From the NCBI GenBank assembly GCA_003663325.1, contig QMZT01000006.1, positions 1 to 39,918 of the forward strand: 39,918 nucleotides of DNA, read 5' to 3'. A program made the translations under genes and the position numbers. Below, in pieces: positions 1-8,983 of the stretch. This stretch comes from Candidatus Aenigmatarchaeota archaeon (lineage in GTDB: Archaea; Aenigmatarchaeota; Aenigmatarchaeia; QMZP01; QMZT01). The notes under the pieces were generated by a model that was not told the origin of the DNA, ran no database searches, and saw only the letters and a program-made list of their open reading frames with translations. Position 1 is the first letter of the stretch. Every line of letters begins with the position of its first letter.

Positions 1-777
1 AGGGAAAGTGTGCATACAGCCACACCAAAACCTGTAGAGGGAAAGTCTCCTAACAAACACAACCGTTTCTACATTGTTGTTGAACCATTAGAAGAGAGGG
101 TGTATCAGGCAATGGTAAACGGGGAGATACCTTCTGAGCTTGAGGTAAAAAAGAAGAACCTTGAACTTCAGCAAAAGCTTGTAGATTTGGGTTTTGATAA
201 AGATGAAGCAAAGAAGGTAAAGCTCATACACGAGAGAAATATATTGCTAGATATGACATATGGTGTAACAGCTATACTTGAGGTAATAGAAATGGTCAAA
301 CAAGCGTTTACAGAGGCTATGGATGAAGGACCGCTTGCCAGAGAGCCTGTAGCAGGCGTTAAGGTAAAGCTTGTTGATGCTGTCTTGCATGAAGATGCCA
401 TACACCGTGGTCCTGCTCAGGTTATACCCGCTGTTAGGCAAGCAATAAGAGAGGCTATGCTAAACTCTAAGCCATATATACTTGAACCAAAACAGATAAT
501 AAGGATAGATGTTCCTACAGAAGAGTTAAGCGGTGCAATGAAGGAGATACAAAACAGAAGGGGACAAGTATTGGAGATGAAGGAAGAGAGAGGTGTTACG
601 ACAATAAAAGCAAAGATGCCTGTGGCAGAGATGTTTGGCTTTAACTCAGCTTTAAAGTCATCAACATCTGGTAAGGGCTTTTATTGGCTCGTAGACGTGC
701 TTTATGAACCGCTTCCAAAAGAGCTTGAGGCAAAGGTAATAAAGGAGATAAAGGAAAGAAAAGGTATAACAGAATAA
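1..777 (+). CDS. fusA: Translation elongation factor 2 (aEF-2), C-terminal part
   Basis: Ribosomal translocase GTPase; only the last 258 codons (domain IV and the C-terminal domain) are inside the window. The frame is open from base 1, so the GTG at position 10 is internal and not the start. The segment VEGKSPNKHNRF is typical of archaeal/eukaryotic EF-2. DAIHRGPAQ contains the diphthamide-modified histidine (codon 403-405), so the genome should also encode the Dph pathway elsewhere. The C-terminal run FNSALKSSTSGKGFYW matches EF-2 domain V. The stop is TAA. The next gene begins 34 nt downstream behind its own TATA-like element. Identity is secure; only the 5' truncation by the window edge limits the call. 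Confidence 0.96.
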   Translation, partial: RESVHTATPKPVEGKSPNKHNRFYIVVEPLEERVYQAMVNGEIPSELEVKKKNLELQQKLVDLGFDKDEAKKVKLIHERNILLDMTYGVTAILEVIEMVKQAFTEAMDEGPLAREPVAGVKVKLVDAVLHEDAIHRGPAQVIPAVRQAIREAMLNSKPYILEPKQIIRIDVPTEELSGAMKEIQNRRGQVLEMKEERGVTTIKAKMPVAEMFGFNSALKSSTSGKGFYWLVDVLYEPLPKELEAKVIKEIKERKGITE

Positions 778-782
778 AAGTA

Positions 783-793
783 TTTTTATATAC
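783..793 (+). promoter_or_regulatory. TATA-like box before the surface-protein gene
   Basis: A TTTTTATATAC element is centred about 24 nt before the ATG at 812, the spacing expected when transcription starts at or next to the start codon. No Shine-Dalgarno site precedes the ATG, so the mRNA is probably leaderless. This is inferred from spacing only. Confidence 0.5.
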
Positions 794-811
794 TCACCTT
801 AAAATTTTTAT

Positions 812-3307
812 ATGCATAAATTCAGTTTTTTAGGTATTTGTATATTTTCACTTTTTCTTTTGTTTATAGATACGTGTTATGCAGAGGTGTGCAACTCATC
901 CTATGTTGATGCTATCTGGGTTATTTACGGGAATTGTAGCAATGAGGTTTTAACCTTCAATTCCACTGTTAAAGTGCCCGAAGGCAAAAAATTAATATTA
1001 AAGGATTCTGTGATATGGCTTAATGTGAGCGAGGAGGAGGAGCCGGAGTTTATTAACGATGGTGAACTTGCTTTGTTATCAAGCACAATTATCAACCCAT
1101 ACCCATACAACTCAAAATGGAAGTTTACAAGTAGTGGCATGTGCCTTATAAACTCCTCTATGCTTTATTCCCTCGATGCTTATCTTTCCAATAGCAAGAT
1201 AATAAATACAACGTTTGTTGGAAAGAGCGGGAAAGAGCCTAACAGCATGGTTATTATGGAAAACAATATAGCTTTTATAAACAACACCCTTTTAAATTTT
1301 TCTTTATTTATAAATGGGGCCAATAATATTATTAAAGGCAACAAGATACAAGCTAAACAAGCTGACTTTAGTGTTGCTGGGAATAACAATTCATTGATAG
1401 CAAACAAGATAAATTCTTCCTTTGTTGTAATTGCTTTGAATAAGAGTTATGTTTTTGATAATACATTCCAAGAAGCCAGTGTGTACATTGAGAGCTCTTC
1501 TACGGAGTTTAAAAACAATAAATTAATCAACAGCGATGCTGCAATCGTTGCCAGTAAGATAAACATATCCAACAGCGTGTTTGATGGCAATGGGCATAAT
1601 ATAACACTTGCTTTCATATCAACAAGCGCAACTATAAGAAATACAACGATAACTGATGGGAGGCCGTTTGATCTCTATTCCCTTTCCTCATCCTTAAAGG
1701 AAGATAATGTTAAATATGAAAGCTATCTCAAAGCTTGGCTTGTTTCTATAGAGGTTATTAACGCAAAAGGCGAGCATGTCCCGAATGCAAAGATAACAAT
1801 AAAAGATAGCAGGAATGTTAGTGTTGCGGTAGGAGAAACGGGAGATGGTGCGAAGAAGGGTATATTTGATGTGGTGCTTAATGAAACATTTAAGAATAAG
1901 ACACACCAGCTAAGCCAAAATCCATACACCATTATTGCCACGAAAAATAACATAGCGAATACTACAGTCTGCAATATAACACGGGACACCAATATAATAC
2001 TAATGCTTGCTATTAATGAGACTAATGAGACAAACATCACGGTTTACAAAGGTCCTGTGATTGTTGAGATAAAGAGACCGGAGAACAAAACATACCTGAA
2101 ACGGGATTTAATAAATGGTACTTACATCCTTATTGAGGCTTACTCAAATTTCAACATGAGTAAGTGCAATTATAGCATTATTAGTGAGAAGAAGGTTATA
2201 AAGATGAGTTCTAAAGCATCTGAAAAAATGTTTGAGAGCAGGATAGATGTGAATTATTACCCGCTCCAAGGTCAAATAAAGCTTTTGCTTACATGTACAT
2301 TTGAGAACGGCATGGAAAATACCACATCTGTTATGTTCACCGTTTACCCCGGCTATGAATGCTTAACAAATGATGATTGCGAATACGATGAGTTTTGCAA
2401 CGCAAACCTGTGTGAGAATGTGAGCTGTGAATGTGGTTATATTGAGGATCATGAATGCAAGGTGTATGAGTGCTGTTCAAATGATGCGTGCGAAGATAAC
2501 GAATATTGCGATCTTGAGGATCACGAATGCAAAGAGGTAACATGTCCAGACAATTGTGGGATAATAACCAATCACGAATGCATAAAGCCAGAGGGTTATT
2601 GCTGCTGGGATCATGAATGTGGGGAAAGGCAAATATGTGACACAGAAAAGCATAAATGCGTAACTCAATACCTCCATATAGAGATACCGAAAAAGGAGCT
2701 TCTAAAGGGTGATGAGATAGAAATTATCGTTAGAGATCAGTACAATAACACGGTTGCTGGAGTGGATATAACTATTACATTTGCTAGTGGTAATACAATA
2801 AATGCTGTCACGGATGAGAATGGCATGGCTAGGGTAAAGCTCTTGGAATCTGGCCCTTTTGCTGTTTCTGTAAGAAAAAAAAGATATACCCCAGCTTACA
2901 TTCAACGCAATGTGAAAGAACCGTTTAATATAGCGATCGTAATTATTTCTCTTGTAATAATAATAGCTACGCCAACAGCTCTGTATCTTTACTATTACAG
3001 AAAAAAGGATATATTAAAGTTAGAGAAGCATGTTGGTGGCAGGAATGTTCTTTTGGTTATAAAGAATCTATCCAAGGATACACTAAGGAATTTGATTGTT
3101 ACAGATAGCGTACCTAAAGGTAGCTTTTATGGATGCAATGTGAATCCCTTGATAACAGATAGAGGTAGTTTTGATGAGCTTACATGGGAAATATTAGAGC
3201 TTCCACCAGGGGAAGAGGTTGTAATAGAGTATGAGGCATCGAGCACAAGTGATAGCTTTTCCGTTAAGTATGGGGATAAGATTTACGTGTCAACAAAAAA
3301 GTTCTAG
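812..3307 (+). CDS. Large cell-surface protein: beta-helix, Cys-rich repeats, C-terminal membrane anchor
   Basis: An 831-residue exported protein. Residues 1-24 are a signal peptide (hydrophobic core, likely cleavage after CYA). Residues about 60-300 are N/S/T-rich with repeated short strands (NNTLLN, NNIIKGNK, NTTITDG), as in right-handed parallel beta-helix (NosD-like) domains. An Ig-like segment follows at about 305-400. Residues about 513-615 hold a cysteine-rich block with repeats of the type C-x3-D-x-C / EYCDLEDHEC. A second Ig/carboxypeptidase-regulatory-like domain spans about 623-700. One transmembrane helix lies at about 705-727, and a roughly 100-residue domain follows it that resembles DUF11-type beta-sandwiches (LIVTDSVPKGSF). 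There are many N-x-S/T sequons. It is probably a glycosylated envelope protein whose ligand is unknown. It stands alone between EF-2 and the hyp genes. Confidence 0.75.
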   Translation: MHKFSFLGICIFSLFLLFIDTCYAEVCNSSYVDAIWVIYGNCSNEVLTFNSTVKVPEGKKLILKDSVIWLNVSEEEEPEFINDGELALLSSTIINPYPYNSKWKFTSSGMCLINSSMLYSLDAYLSNSKIINTTFVGKSGKEPNSMVIMENNIAFINNTLLNFSLFINGANNIIKGNKIQAKQADFSVAGNNNSLIANKINSSFVVIALNKSYVFDNTFQEASVYIESSSTEFKNNKLINSDAAIVASKINISNSVFDGNGHNITLAFISTSATIRNTTITDGRPFDLYSLSSSLKEDNVKYESYLKAWLVSIEVINAKGEHVPNAKITIKDSRNVSVAVGETGDGAKKGIFDVVLNETFKNKTHQLSQNPYTIIATKNNIANTTVCNITRDTNIILMLAINETNETNITVYKGPVIVEIKRPENKTYLKRDLINGTYILIEAYSNFNMSKCNYSIISEKKVIKMSSKASEKMFESRIDVNYYPLQGQIKLLLTCTFENGMENTTSVMFTVYPGYECLTNDDCEYDEFCNANLCENVSCECGYIEDHECKVYECCSNDACEDNEYCDLEDHECKEVTCPDNCGIITNHECIKPEGYCCWDHECGERQICDTEKHKCVTQYLHIEIPKKELLKGDEIEIIVRDQYNNTVAGVDITITFASGNTINAVTDENGMARVKLLESGPFAVSVRKKRYTPAYIQRNVKEPFNIAIVIISLVIIIATPTALYLYYYRKKDILKLEKHVGGRNVLLVIKNLSKDTLRNLIVTDSVPKGSFYGCNVNPLITDRGSFDELTWEILELPPGEEVVIEYEASSTSDSFSVKYGDKIYVSTKKF

Positions 3308-3308
3308 A

Positions 3309-4310
3309 TTAGCATATTCTGGGATAGAGTTCTCCTATTGGTGACTCAAGGTAGCGCTTACTTCCTATCTTTGTCTCAATAAAAACCTTCCCGCTCCCTT
3401 TCACCACATCGCCTATTATGCTTGCATTTCTATCAAACCTTTTTGCCATATTTAGAATCTCTTCAGCCTTTTCTTCTTTTGCAATTATAACGCACCTCCC
3501 TTCGCATGCCGTGTGCATAGGATCTATACCCAGCACCTCTCCTACACTTCTTACTTCCTCCTTTATTGGTACCTTGTCTTCATACACCACCATATCAACC
3601 TTTGATTTCTCTGCTATCTCATTCAGACATGCTGCCAGCCCGCCTCTGGTTGGGTCTTTCATAACCCTTATACCCCCTGTTTTTAGTAAGGAAAGCGCCA
3701 TGCTTGCTATAGAGCTACAATCTGATTTAAGTTTTGTTTCAAATTTGAACCTCCTTGCAAGCAAAGCCATCCCATGATCACCAATACTACCACTAACCAT
3801 TACTTTATCTCCTGGTCTTGCATAGTAATCGCTTACATCATACCTTACTATCCCTATACCAGCTGTATTTATTATTATCTTATCAATCTTCCCCTTCTCC
3901 ATTACCTTTGTATCTCCACTTATAATGGCAACGTTTGCTTTTTTTACCTCTTTGTTGATATCCATGACTATTTTCTTTAGCTCCGCCATAGGGAATCCTT
4001 CTTCTAAAACAAGAGCAAGGGTTAATGCCAGTGGTTTTGCACCCATAACGGCAAGATCGTTTATAGTTCCGCATACAGCAAGCTTACCTATACTACCACC
4101 AGGGAAGAAGATGGGATCTACAGTATAAGAGTCTGTCGTGAATGCTATCTTTGTTCCATTTATATTAGCTATGCCCGCATCCTCCAATACATCTATACCC
4201 CTACCATCTCTTGTTTTTTTGTTTTCTATAATACTAGCTATTTCTTTAATAAGCTCTTGCATCATCCTGCCGCCAGCTCCATGCGACACACTTATCTTTG
4301 CCTTATCCAT
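3309..4310 (-). CDS. hypE: Hydrogenase maturation factor HypE
   Basis: HypE carries the carbamoyl group on its C-terminal Cys and dehydrates it to the thiocyanate that supplies cyanide ligands to the NiFe site. Visible family marks are SVSHGAGGRMMQELI near the N-terminus, DSYTVDPIFFPGGSIGKLA, the ATP-binding segment DPTRGGLAACLNEIAE, and the essential C-terminal PRIC ending. The length of 333 residues is normal. I chose the ATG at 4310, because an upstream extension in the same frame (to 4424) lies wholly inside hypD and is not conserved-looking. This ATG overlaps the hypD stop by 8 nt, so translation is probably coupled. It is the last gene of a hypC-hypD-hypE run. No hydrogenase structural gene is in the window. 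Confidence 0.95.
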   Translation of the reverse strand: MDKAKISVSHGAGGRMMQELIKEIASIIENKKTRDGRGIDVLEDAGIANINGTKIAFTTDSYTVDPIFFPGGSIGKLAVCGTINDLAVMGAKPLALTLALVLEEGFPMAELKKIVMDINKEVKKANVAIISGDTKVMEKGKIDKIIINTAGIGIVRYDVSDYYARPGDKVMVSGSIGDHGMALLARRFKFETKLKSDCSSIASMALSLLKTGGIRVMKDPTRGGLAACLNEIAEKSKVDMVVYEDKVPIKEEVRSVGEVLGIDPMHTACEGRCVIIAKEEKAEEILNMAKRFDRNASIIGDVVKGSGKVFIETKIGSKRYLESPIGELYPRIC

Positions 4311-5361
4311 ATCTAAATGCAACATTGCATGCACCTTCAACGGAGACCATACATGGGCCATATGGCTTATAAGGAGTGCATTCCTTTCTGAATAGCTTGC
4401 ATTGTGTTGGCAGCGCGTTGCCAACTATTATTTTACTGCATAGACAGCCTGGTTTTATTTCCTTAGCATCCTTGAGCTTTATTTTGTACCTTTTTGGGGC
4501 ATCGAACCTCTTAAACCTATTTCTTAGCTTTAAACCAGAGCTTGGAATATTACCAATACCTCTCCAATACGCGTTGCTTGCTTTAAACACTTTGTCCATT
4601 TTTTCTCTTGCAATCTTATTGCCTTCGTATTTTACGAGCCTTTTATACTCTATCTCTACCTTGCTTATATTGTTTTTTATTTGGTTTAGTATCATAAGTA
4701 TAGATTTTAAAACATCTATAGCTTCAAACCCGGAAATTACACAGGGCTTTTCATAAACCTTTGCTATCCTTTCATAGGGTTTTGCTCCTATTATCGCTGA
4801 AACGTGGCCAGGACATATAAACCCATCTATCTTGCAATCATTCTTTATAAGATATTGCATAGCTGGTGGTATAAGCTTGTTAGATGGTATTATGGAAAAG
4901 TTCTCTAGCTCGGGATTTTTTAATAAGACAGAAGCAATAGCTGGTGCGGTTGTCTCAAAGCCAATGGAAAGGTGAACAAACTCTTTATCCCTTTGAGCTC
5001 TGCACATCTCTATAACCTCATCAACACTATATACTATTTTTACGTTTTTCCCAACCTCAGCCAAACTTTTTTCGCTACCCGGCAGTTTGTATGCATCTCC
5101 ATATGTAGTTATAATAACATCCTCTTCTTCTGCAAGCTTTATTGCAAGATCAACATGAGAGGCAGGGGTGACACACACAGGGCAACCCGGTCCAGATATA
5201 AGTTTTATGTTTTCTGGAAGAATGTTTTTTATACCGTATCTTGCGATCGTTTGTGTATGTGTTCCGCAGACCTCCATTATCCTTACTTCCTTCTTTATTC
5301 CCAGCTTTTTTATATCCCTTAGTATATCTCTAGCCATATCTTTCTCTTTACATGAGCTCAT
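4303..5361 (-). CDS. hypD: Hydrogenase maturation factor HypD
   Basis: HypD is the [4Fe-4S] protein that, with HypC, assembles the Fe(CN)2CO unit of NiFe hydrogenases. Conserved signatures are all present: CGTHT, the GPGCPVC motif, GFETTAPA, CPGHVS, and a C-terminal cysteine-rich segment PTQCKLFRKECTP...GPCMVSVEGAC. The family normally runs to 350-380 residues, and this one is about 352. Several starts are possible: TTG 5370, ATG 5361 (used here, overlapping hypC) and ATG 5337 (just after the hypC stop, MARDILRDI). The choice among them is uncertain, but all retain the conserved core. Confidence 0.95.
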   Translation of the reverse strand: MSSCKEKDMARDILRDIKKLGIKKEVRIMEVCGTHTQTIARYGIKNILPENIKLISGPGCPVCVTPASHVDLAIKLAEEEDVIITTYGDAYKLPGSEKSLAEVGKNVKIVYSVDEVIEMCRAQRDKEFVHLSIGFETTAPAIASVLLKNPELENFSIIPSNKLIPPAMQYLIKNDCKIDGFICPGHVSAIIGAKPYERIAKVYEKPCVISGFEAIDVLKSILMILNQIKNNISKVEIEYKRLVKYEGNKIAREKMDKVFKASNAYWRGIGNIPSSGLKLRNRFKRFDAPKRYKIKLKDAKEIKPGCLCSKIIVGNALPTQCKLFRKECTPYKPYGPCMVSVEGACNVAFRYG

Positions 5362-5533
5362 TCTCTTCAACCCTCTCTATTGCAAAACCAGCATGTACCA
5401 TCACTAAATCTCCTACCCTCACCTTTGGCAAGAGTGTTATGTTTACATCTCTTTTCACATTTCCGAAATCGATCAATGCCTTTTCCTTTTTCTTATAAAT
5501 CTTTACAACCCTTCCTGGAAACGCTAAGCACAT
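5348..5533 (-). CDS. hypC: Hydrogenase maturation chaperone HypC/HybG family
   Basis: A 61-residue protein starting MCLAFPGRVV, which matches the family signature M-C-[LV]-[AG]-x-P; Cys2 (after Met removal) binds the iron being loaded. It is slightly shorter than most HypC proteins (70-90 residues) but complete through the OB-like barrel (VRVGDLVMVHAGFAIERV). It is the first gene of the hypCDE unit. A TATA-like CTATAAAT lies on the minus strand at about 5570-5578, so the hypC and tRNA-Pro promoters share a 45-bp divergent gap. Confidence 0.93.
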   Translation of the reverse strand: MCLAFPGRVVKIYKKKEKALIDFGNVKRDVNITLLPKVRVGDLVMVHAGFAIERVEENELM

Positions 5534-5578
5534 AAAAAACCCTGTAAAGATTAATAAAAGGAATAAATAAATTTATAG

Positions 5579-5653
5579 GGGGTTGTGGTGTAGCTTGGTC
5601 TAGCATCCGGGCTTCGGGAGCCCGCGACCGGGGTTCAAATCCCCGCAACCCCA
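5579..5653 (+). tRNA. tRNA-Pro (CGG)
   Basis: A complete cloverleaf of 75 nt. The acceptor stem is GGGGTTG (5579-5585) with CAACCCC (5646-5652) and discriminator A5653. The anticodon arm is CGGGC-TTCGGGA-GCCCG (5608-5624), giving anticodon CGG at 5615-5617, which reads CCG proline codons. The T arm is CGGGG-TTCAAAT-CCCCG (5629-5645). There is no intron and no encoded CCA tail, since TAA follows the discriminator. Confidence 0.95.
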
Positions 5654-5685
5654 TAATTTTTATTATCCAATTCTAATTCCTAATC

Positions 5686-6945
5686 ATGGACATTTCATTT
5701 GGCTTTGATGACTTTGCAACAGAGCTTACAAGCTTAGAGGTTAAGAAGGCAAGAAAGTTTGAGAGGGTATGGAAGATAACAGAAGGTGGAAGCAGTGCTG
5801 GAAGTATAATAAACAACGGCATTGCTTTTATTTTTGCCTGCGATAGAAATGTTTATGCTTTTGATATAGAGAAAAGGGAGATAATATGGAGATTTATGAG
5901 CGGGGGGATAAATTTAAGCAATGGTGTTGTAAGCAATGGTGTGCTTTATTTTGGTTCATATGATAGCTATGTTTATGCGATAGACATAAAGGATGGTAGT
6001 GAATTGTGGCGTTTTAAGACTGGAGATAAGATTTTGAGCATTCCTAATATTCTTGATAATATGCTTTTCATAGGCTCTAAGGATGGCCATTTGTATGCAA
6101 TAGATGCAAGCAATGGTAGTGAATTATGGCGTTACTATGCTGGAGATGCTGTTAATAGCTCTCCAACCATATATGAGAACATGGTTATATTTGGTTCATC
6201 TACCGGCTTTTTATACTTCTTGGATTTGAATGGTAATGAGCTCTGGCGGTTTAAGACGGGAGATGAAATATACAACGATTCTGGATATTTCACAGTAAAA
6301 GATGGTGTTGTATATTTTGGTTCATATGATGATTATTTGTACGCGGTAAATATATATAAAAGGAAAGAGCTATGGCGCTTCAGTACGGGAAAGTATGGAA
6401 ATGCGGCAACACCCCTTATTTATAACAATATTTTATATTATGGTAGCAGAGATGGTACGCTTTATGCAATAACATTAGAAGGCAAAGAATTATGGAGATT
6501 TACCACAGGTGGTGGAATATTGCTTAGAAAGCCAACAATTTATGAAGGAAAGCTTTATTTTGGTTCAGAGGATACGAACGTTTATTGTTTGGATACGAAT
6601 GGTAATGAATTATGGCGCTTCAAATGTGATAGCGGTGTTTTCGATTCCATAAAAATATTTAGAGAAACACTATGCTTTTCATCATGGAATGGTAAATTTT
6701 ATCGCTTGACTATGGACGGTAGGAAAATTTGGCAACATGCCATCACATCTGGCAAGCCTGCATATCTGCCCCCTGCCTATGAGGAGTGGGAAACAGAGAT
6801 AAAGACAGAAGGCGGGGAAGAATATGAAGAAAGCAAAGAAGATAAATATTCAAGAAGCTTGGCCATGCAGGAATTTGACAGCTATAAAGCAAAATCAGAA
6901 TACACTATGAAATCGGAGTATGCAAGCAAGAGCGAGTATAAATAG
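5686..6945 (+). CDS. PQQ-type beta-propeller repeat protein with SEY-repeat tail
   Basis: A 419-residue protein made of about eight tandem blades of roughly 40 residues, each with the pattern G-x-LY/VYF-GS-x-D-x-x-LYA-[IL]-D...G-x-ELWRF-x-TGD, typical of PQQ-binding-like (BamB/YncE-type) propellers. There is no signal peptide or transmembrane helix, whereas most relatives are exported. The N-terminal 25 residues are acidic and helical. From about residue 355 the propeller gives way to a charged, probably disordered tail (many E and K) that ends in three spaced K-S-E-Y repeats. TTTTTATTA lies about 25 nt before the ATG, suggesting a leaderless transcript. Whether it binds PQQ cannot be judged; many such domains are protein scaffolds. 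Function unknown. Confidence 0.75.
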   Translation: MDISFGFDDFATELTSLEVKKARKFERVWKITEGGSSAGSIINNGIAFIFACDRNVYAFDIEKREIIWRFMSGGINLSNGVVSNGVLYFGSYDSYVYAIDIKDGSELWRFKTGDKILSIPNILDNMLFIGSKDGHLYAIDASNGSELWRYYAGDAVNSSPTIYENMVIFGSSTGFLYFLDLNGNELWRFKTGDEIYNDSGYFTVKDGVVYFGSYDDYLYAVNIYKRKELWRFSTGKYGNAATPLIYNNILYYGSRDGTLYAITLEGKELWRFTTGGGILLRKPTIYEGKLYFGSEDTNVYCLDTNGNELWRFKCDSGVFDSIKIFRETLCFSSWNGKFYRLTMDGRKIWQHAITSGKPAYLPPAYEEWETEIKTEGGEEYEESKEDKYSRSLAMQEFDSYKAKSEYTMKSEYASKSEYK

Positions 6946-7029
6946 CTTAATTTAGTTTTATCTGGAGCAAAGAATTTTTTCTTTTAATACTTTTTAAAAG
7001 TTTAAAAATATTAAAAACATAAGATAAAT

Positions 7030-8679
7030 ATGAAAAATGTAAAAGATGTTACAAATGTTACAACATCCTATGCCGGTAAGCTTCCTCACAAAACACTATC
7101 TGTATGTTGGAAATGTGGAAGAGTTTTGGATGCAATAGTTTATGAGGAAAACGGGAAGGTGTGGATAGAAAGGAAATGCCCAGAGCATGGCAAGCTGAAA
7201 GAAGTTTATTGGGAATCTGCTGAATACTATGATAGAGCAAGAAAATACTATGATGCTGGTATAAGGCTTGAGAATCCGAATATGTCCAAAATCGGTGTTA
7301 GCGGTATAAATTGTCCGTACGACTGTGGCCTTTGCAGCTTGCATAAAAGCCATACAGCCCTTATCAATCTTGTTGTTACAAATAGGTGCGATTTAAGTTG
7401 CTGGTACTGCTTTTTTTATGCCAGAGAAGGTGACCCTATATATGAGCCCAGTTTAGAACAAATAAGGAGTATGCTAAAAATATTAAGAGAACAAAGGCCT
7501 GTAGCTGCAAATGCTGTACAGATAACGGGCGGTGAACCAACACTTAGAGAGGATTTAGTAGAGATAGTGAAGATTGCAAAGGGCTTAGGGTTTGATCATG
7601 TACAGGTAAACACAGATGGTATAAATCTTGCACTTAATCCTGAGCTTGCTATTAAATTAAGAGAAGCTGGAACAAACACCATATACATGAGTTTCGATGG
7701 TATAAGCGAGCGCGCAAACCCTAAAAACCATTACGAGGTACCACTTGCATTGGAAAACCTAAGAAAAGCTAAGCTAGGTGTTGTTCTTGTTCCAACTGTT
7801 ATAAGGGGCGTTAACGATCATGAAATTGGTGGAATAGTCAATTTCGGTTTAAACCATATAGATATAGTAAGGGGTATTAATTTCCAGCCCGTATCACTTG
7901 TTGGCAGAATGCCAGCAAAGCTGAGAGAAAAGCAGAGAATAACAATACCTGGTGTGATTAGCTTGCTGGAAGAGCAAAGCAACGGAGCTATAGCGAAGGA
8001 GGACTTTTATCCAATACCTGTCATAACACCAGTAAGCCACTTTGTTAAGGCATTCACGGGCAAGCCTCAATATACCCTTTCAAACCATTTTGCATGTGGT
8101 GCAGCAACCTATGTATATTTGGATAAGGAGAAAAAAAGCGTCATACCATTGCCAAGATTCATAGATGTTGATGGATTCATGGAATATCTTAAAGAGAAAA
8201 CAGAGGAGCTAAAGAAAGGGAAAAGTAAGAAGATAATAGCGATTAAATTGTTGTTAAAGCTTAGAAGATTTGTAATAAAGGAGAAGCAACCCAAAGGTTT
8301 CAATATAACCAAACTTTTGTTCAATGCCCTAATAAAACATAACTATAGCGCTCTTGGGGCCCTTCATCATAAGGTTCTATTTATAGGTATGATGCATTTC
8401 ATGGATAAGTATAATTATGATATAGAGAGGGTTCAGAGATGTAACATACATTATGTGCTGCCAAACGGTAAGGTTGTTCCATTTTGTACATTCAATGTTT
8501 TCCCAGAAATATACAGAGACAAAATTCAAAGACAGCACAGCATATCATGGACAGAGTGGAAAAAGCGAAACAAGGGGAAAAAGCTAGAAGATGAGAAATA
8601 CAAAAGAGATATAGAAAAGTTAAAGAATACCCCCGCATACAAGGAAGCATACAGGCTTGTTGATTATTTCGGTGGTTAG
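7030..8679 (+). CDS. tes: Radical SAM protein, tetraether lipid synthase (Tes/MJ0619)-like
   Basis: A 549-residue radical SAM enzyme. The [4Fe-4S]-SAM motif CDLSCWYC supplies Cys120, Cys124 and Cys127, followed by the GGEPTLR motif of the TIM barrel. Upstream of the barrel there are further cysteine clusters: CWKC at 26-29, KCPEHG near 52, and CPYDCGLC at about 97-104. The C-terminal region (about 440-549) has more Cys (RCNIHY, PFCTFN). This layout matches the Tes family, which joins phytanyl chain ends of archaeal diether lipids into GDGT/macrocyclic membranes. Related radical SAM methylases share the fold, so the exact substrate is inferred. A TATA-like element at about 7000-7010 lies near leaderless spacing. 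The next small gene follows after one base. Confidence 0.78.
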   Translation: MKNVKDVTNVTTSYAGKLPHKTLSVCWKCGRVLDAIVYEENGKVWIERKCPEHGKLKEVYWESAEYYDRARKYYDAGIRLENPNMSKIGVSGINCPYDCGLCSLHKSHTALINLVVTNRCDLSCWYCFFYAREGDPIYEPSLEQIRSMLKILREQRPVAANAVQITGGEPTLREDLVEIVKIAKGLGFDHVQVNTDGINLALNPELAIKLREAGTNTIYMSFDGISERANPKNHYEVPLALENLRKAKLGVVLVPTVIRGVNDHEIGGIVNFGLNHIDIVRGINFQPVSLVGRMPAKLREKQRITIPGVISLLEEQSNGAIAKEDFYPIPVITPVSHFVKAFTGKPQYTLSNHFACGAATYVYLDKEKKSVIPLPRFIDVDGFMEYLKEKTEELKKGKSKKIIAIKLLLKLRRFVIKEKQPKGFNITKLLFNALIKHNYSALGALHHKVLFIGMMHFMDKYNYDIERVQRCNIHYVLPNGKVVPFCTFNVFPEIYRDKIQRQHSISWTEWKKRNKGKKLEDEKYKRDIEKLKNTPAYKEAYRLVDYFGG

Positions 8680-8680
8680 A

Positions 8681-8983
8681 GTGGCTAAAGAAATGGTCAT
8701 GTTTGAGGTTGAGATAGAAGGAATGAGAAGTAACAGGGATGCACAGCATATCCAATACAATCTTTTGCTTAATGAAAATATTGTGCATGCACACATCAAT
8801 TTCCCAAAAAGGAAAGGTATTCTAATATGCAAGGGTATGGATAAGAAAGATATCGTTGATATGATAAATAATATAGTGCATTATGAAGTAAATGGTAAAT
8901 ATAGTGCAAGAATACACGGCATGAGGAAAATAGATTATGAGAAAGAATTTATCTTAAATATGTTAGGACAGGGCAAATCTTAA
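8681..8983 (+). CDS. Small protein, ferredoxin-like (HMA-like) fold, coupled to the Tes-like gene
   Basis: About 100 residues. I used GTG 8681 because GGTGG (8671-8675) sits 5 nt before it, right after the Tes-like stop codon; ATG 8693 is an alternative. The sequence alternates beta/alpha segments (MFEVEIEGM..., HIQYNLLLNEN, IVHAHINFPKRKGILIC, DIVDMINNIV), which suggests the beta-alpha-beta-beta-alpha-beta fold of heavy-metal-associated domains. The CxxC metal site is absent (only RSNRD follows the first strand), so it is unlikely to be a metal chaperone. Tight coupling implies a job with the radical SAM enzyme. Its 3' end overlaps the convergent aRF1 gene by 21 bp. Confidence 0.7.
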   Translation: MAKEMVMFEVEIEGMRSNRDAQHIQYNLLLNENIVHAHINFPKRKGILICKGMDKKDIVDMINNIVHYEVNGKYSARIHGMRKIDYEKEFILNMLGQGKS

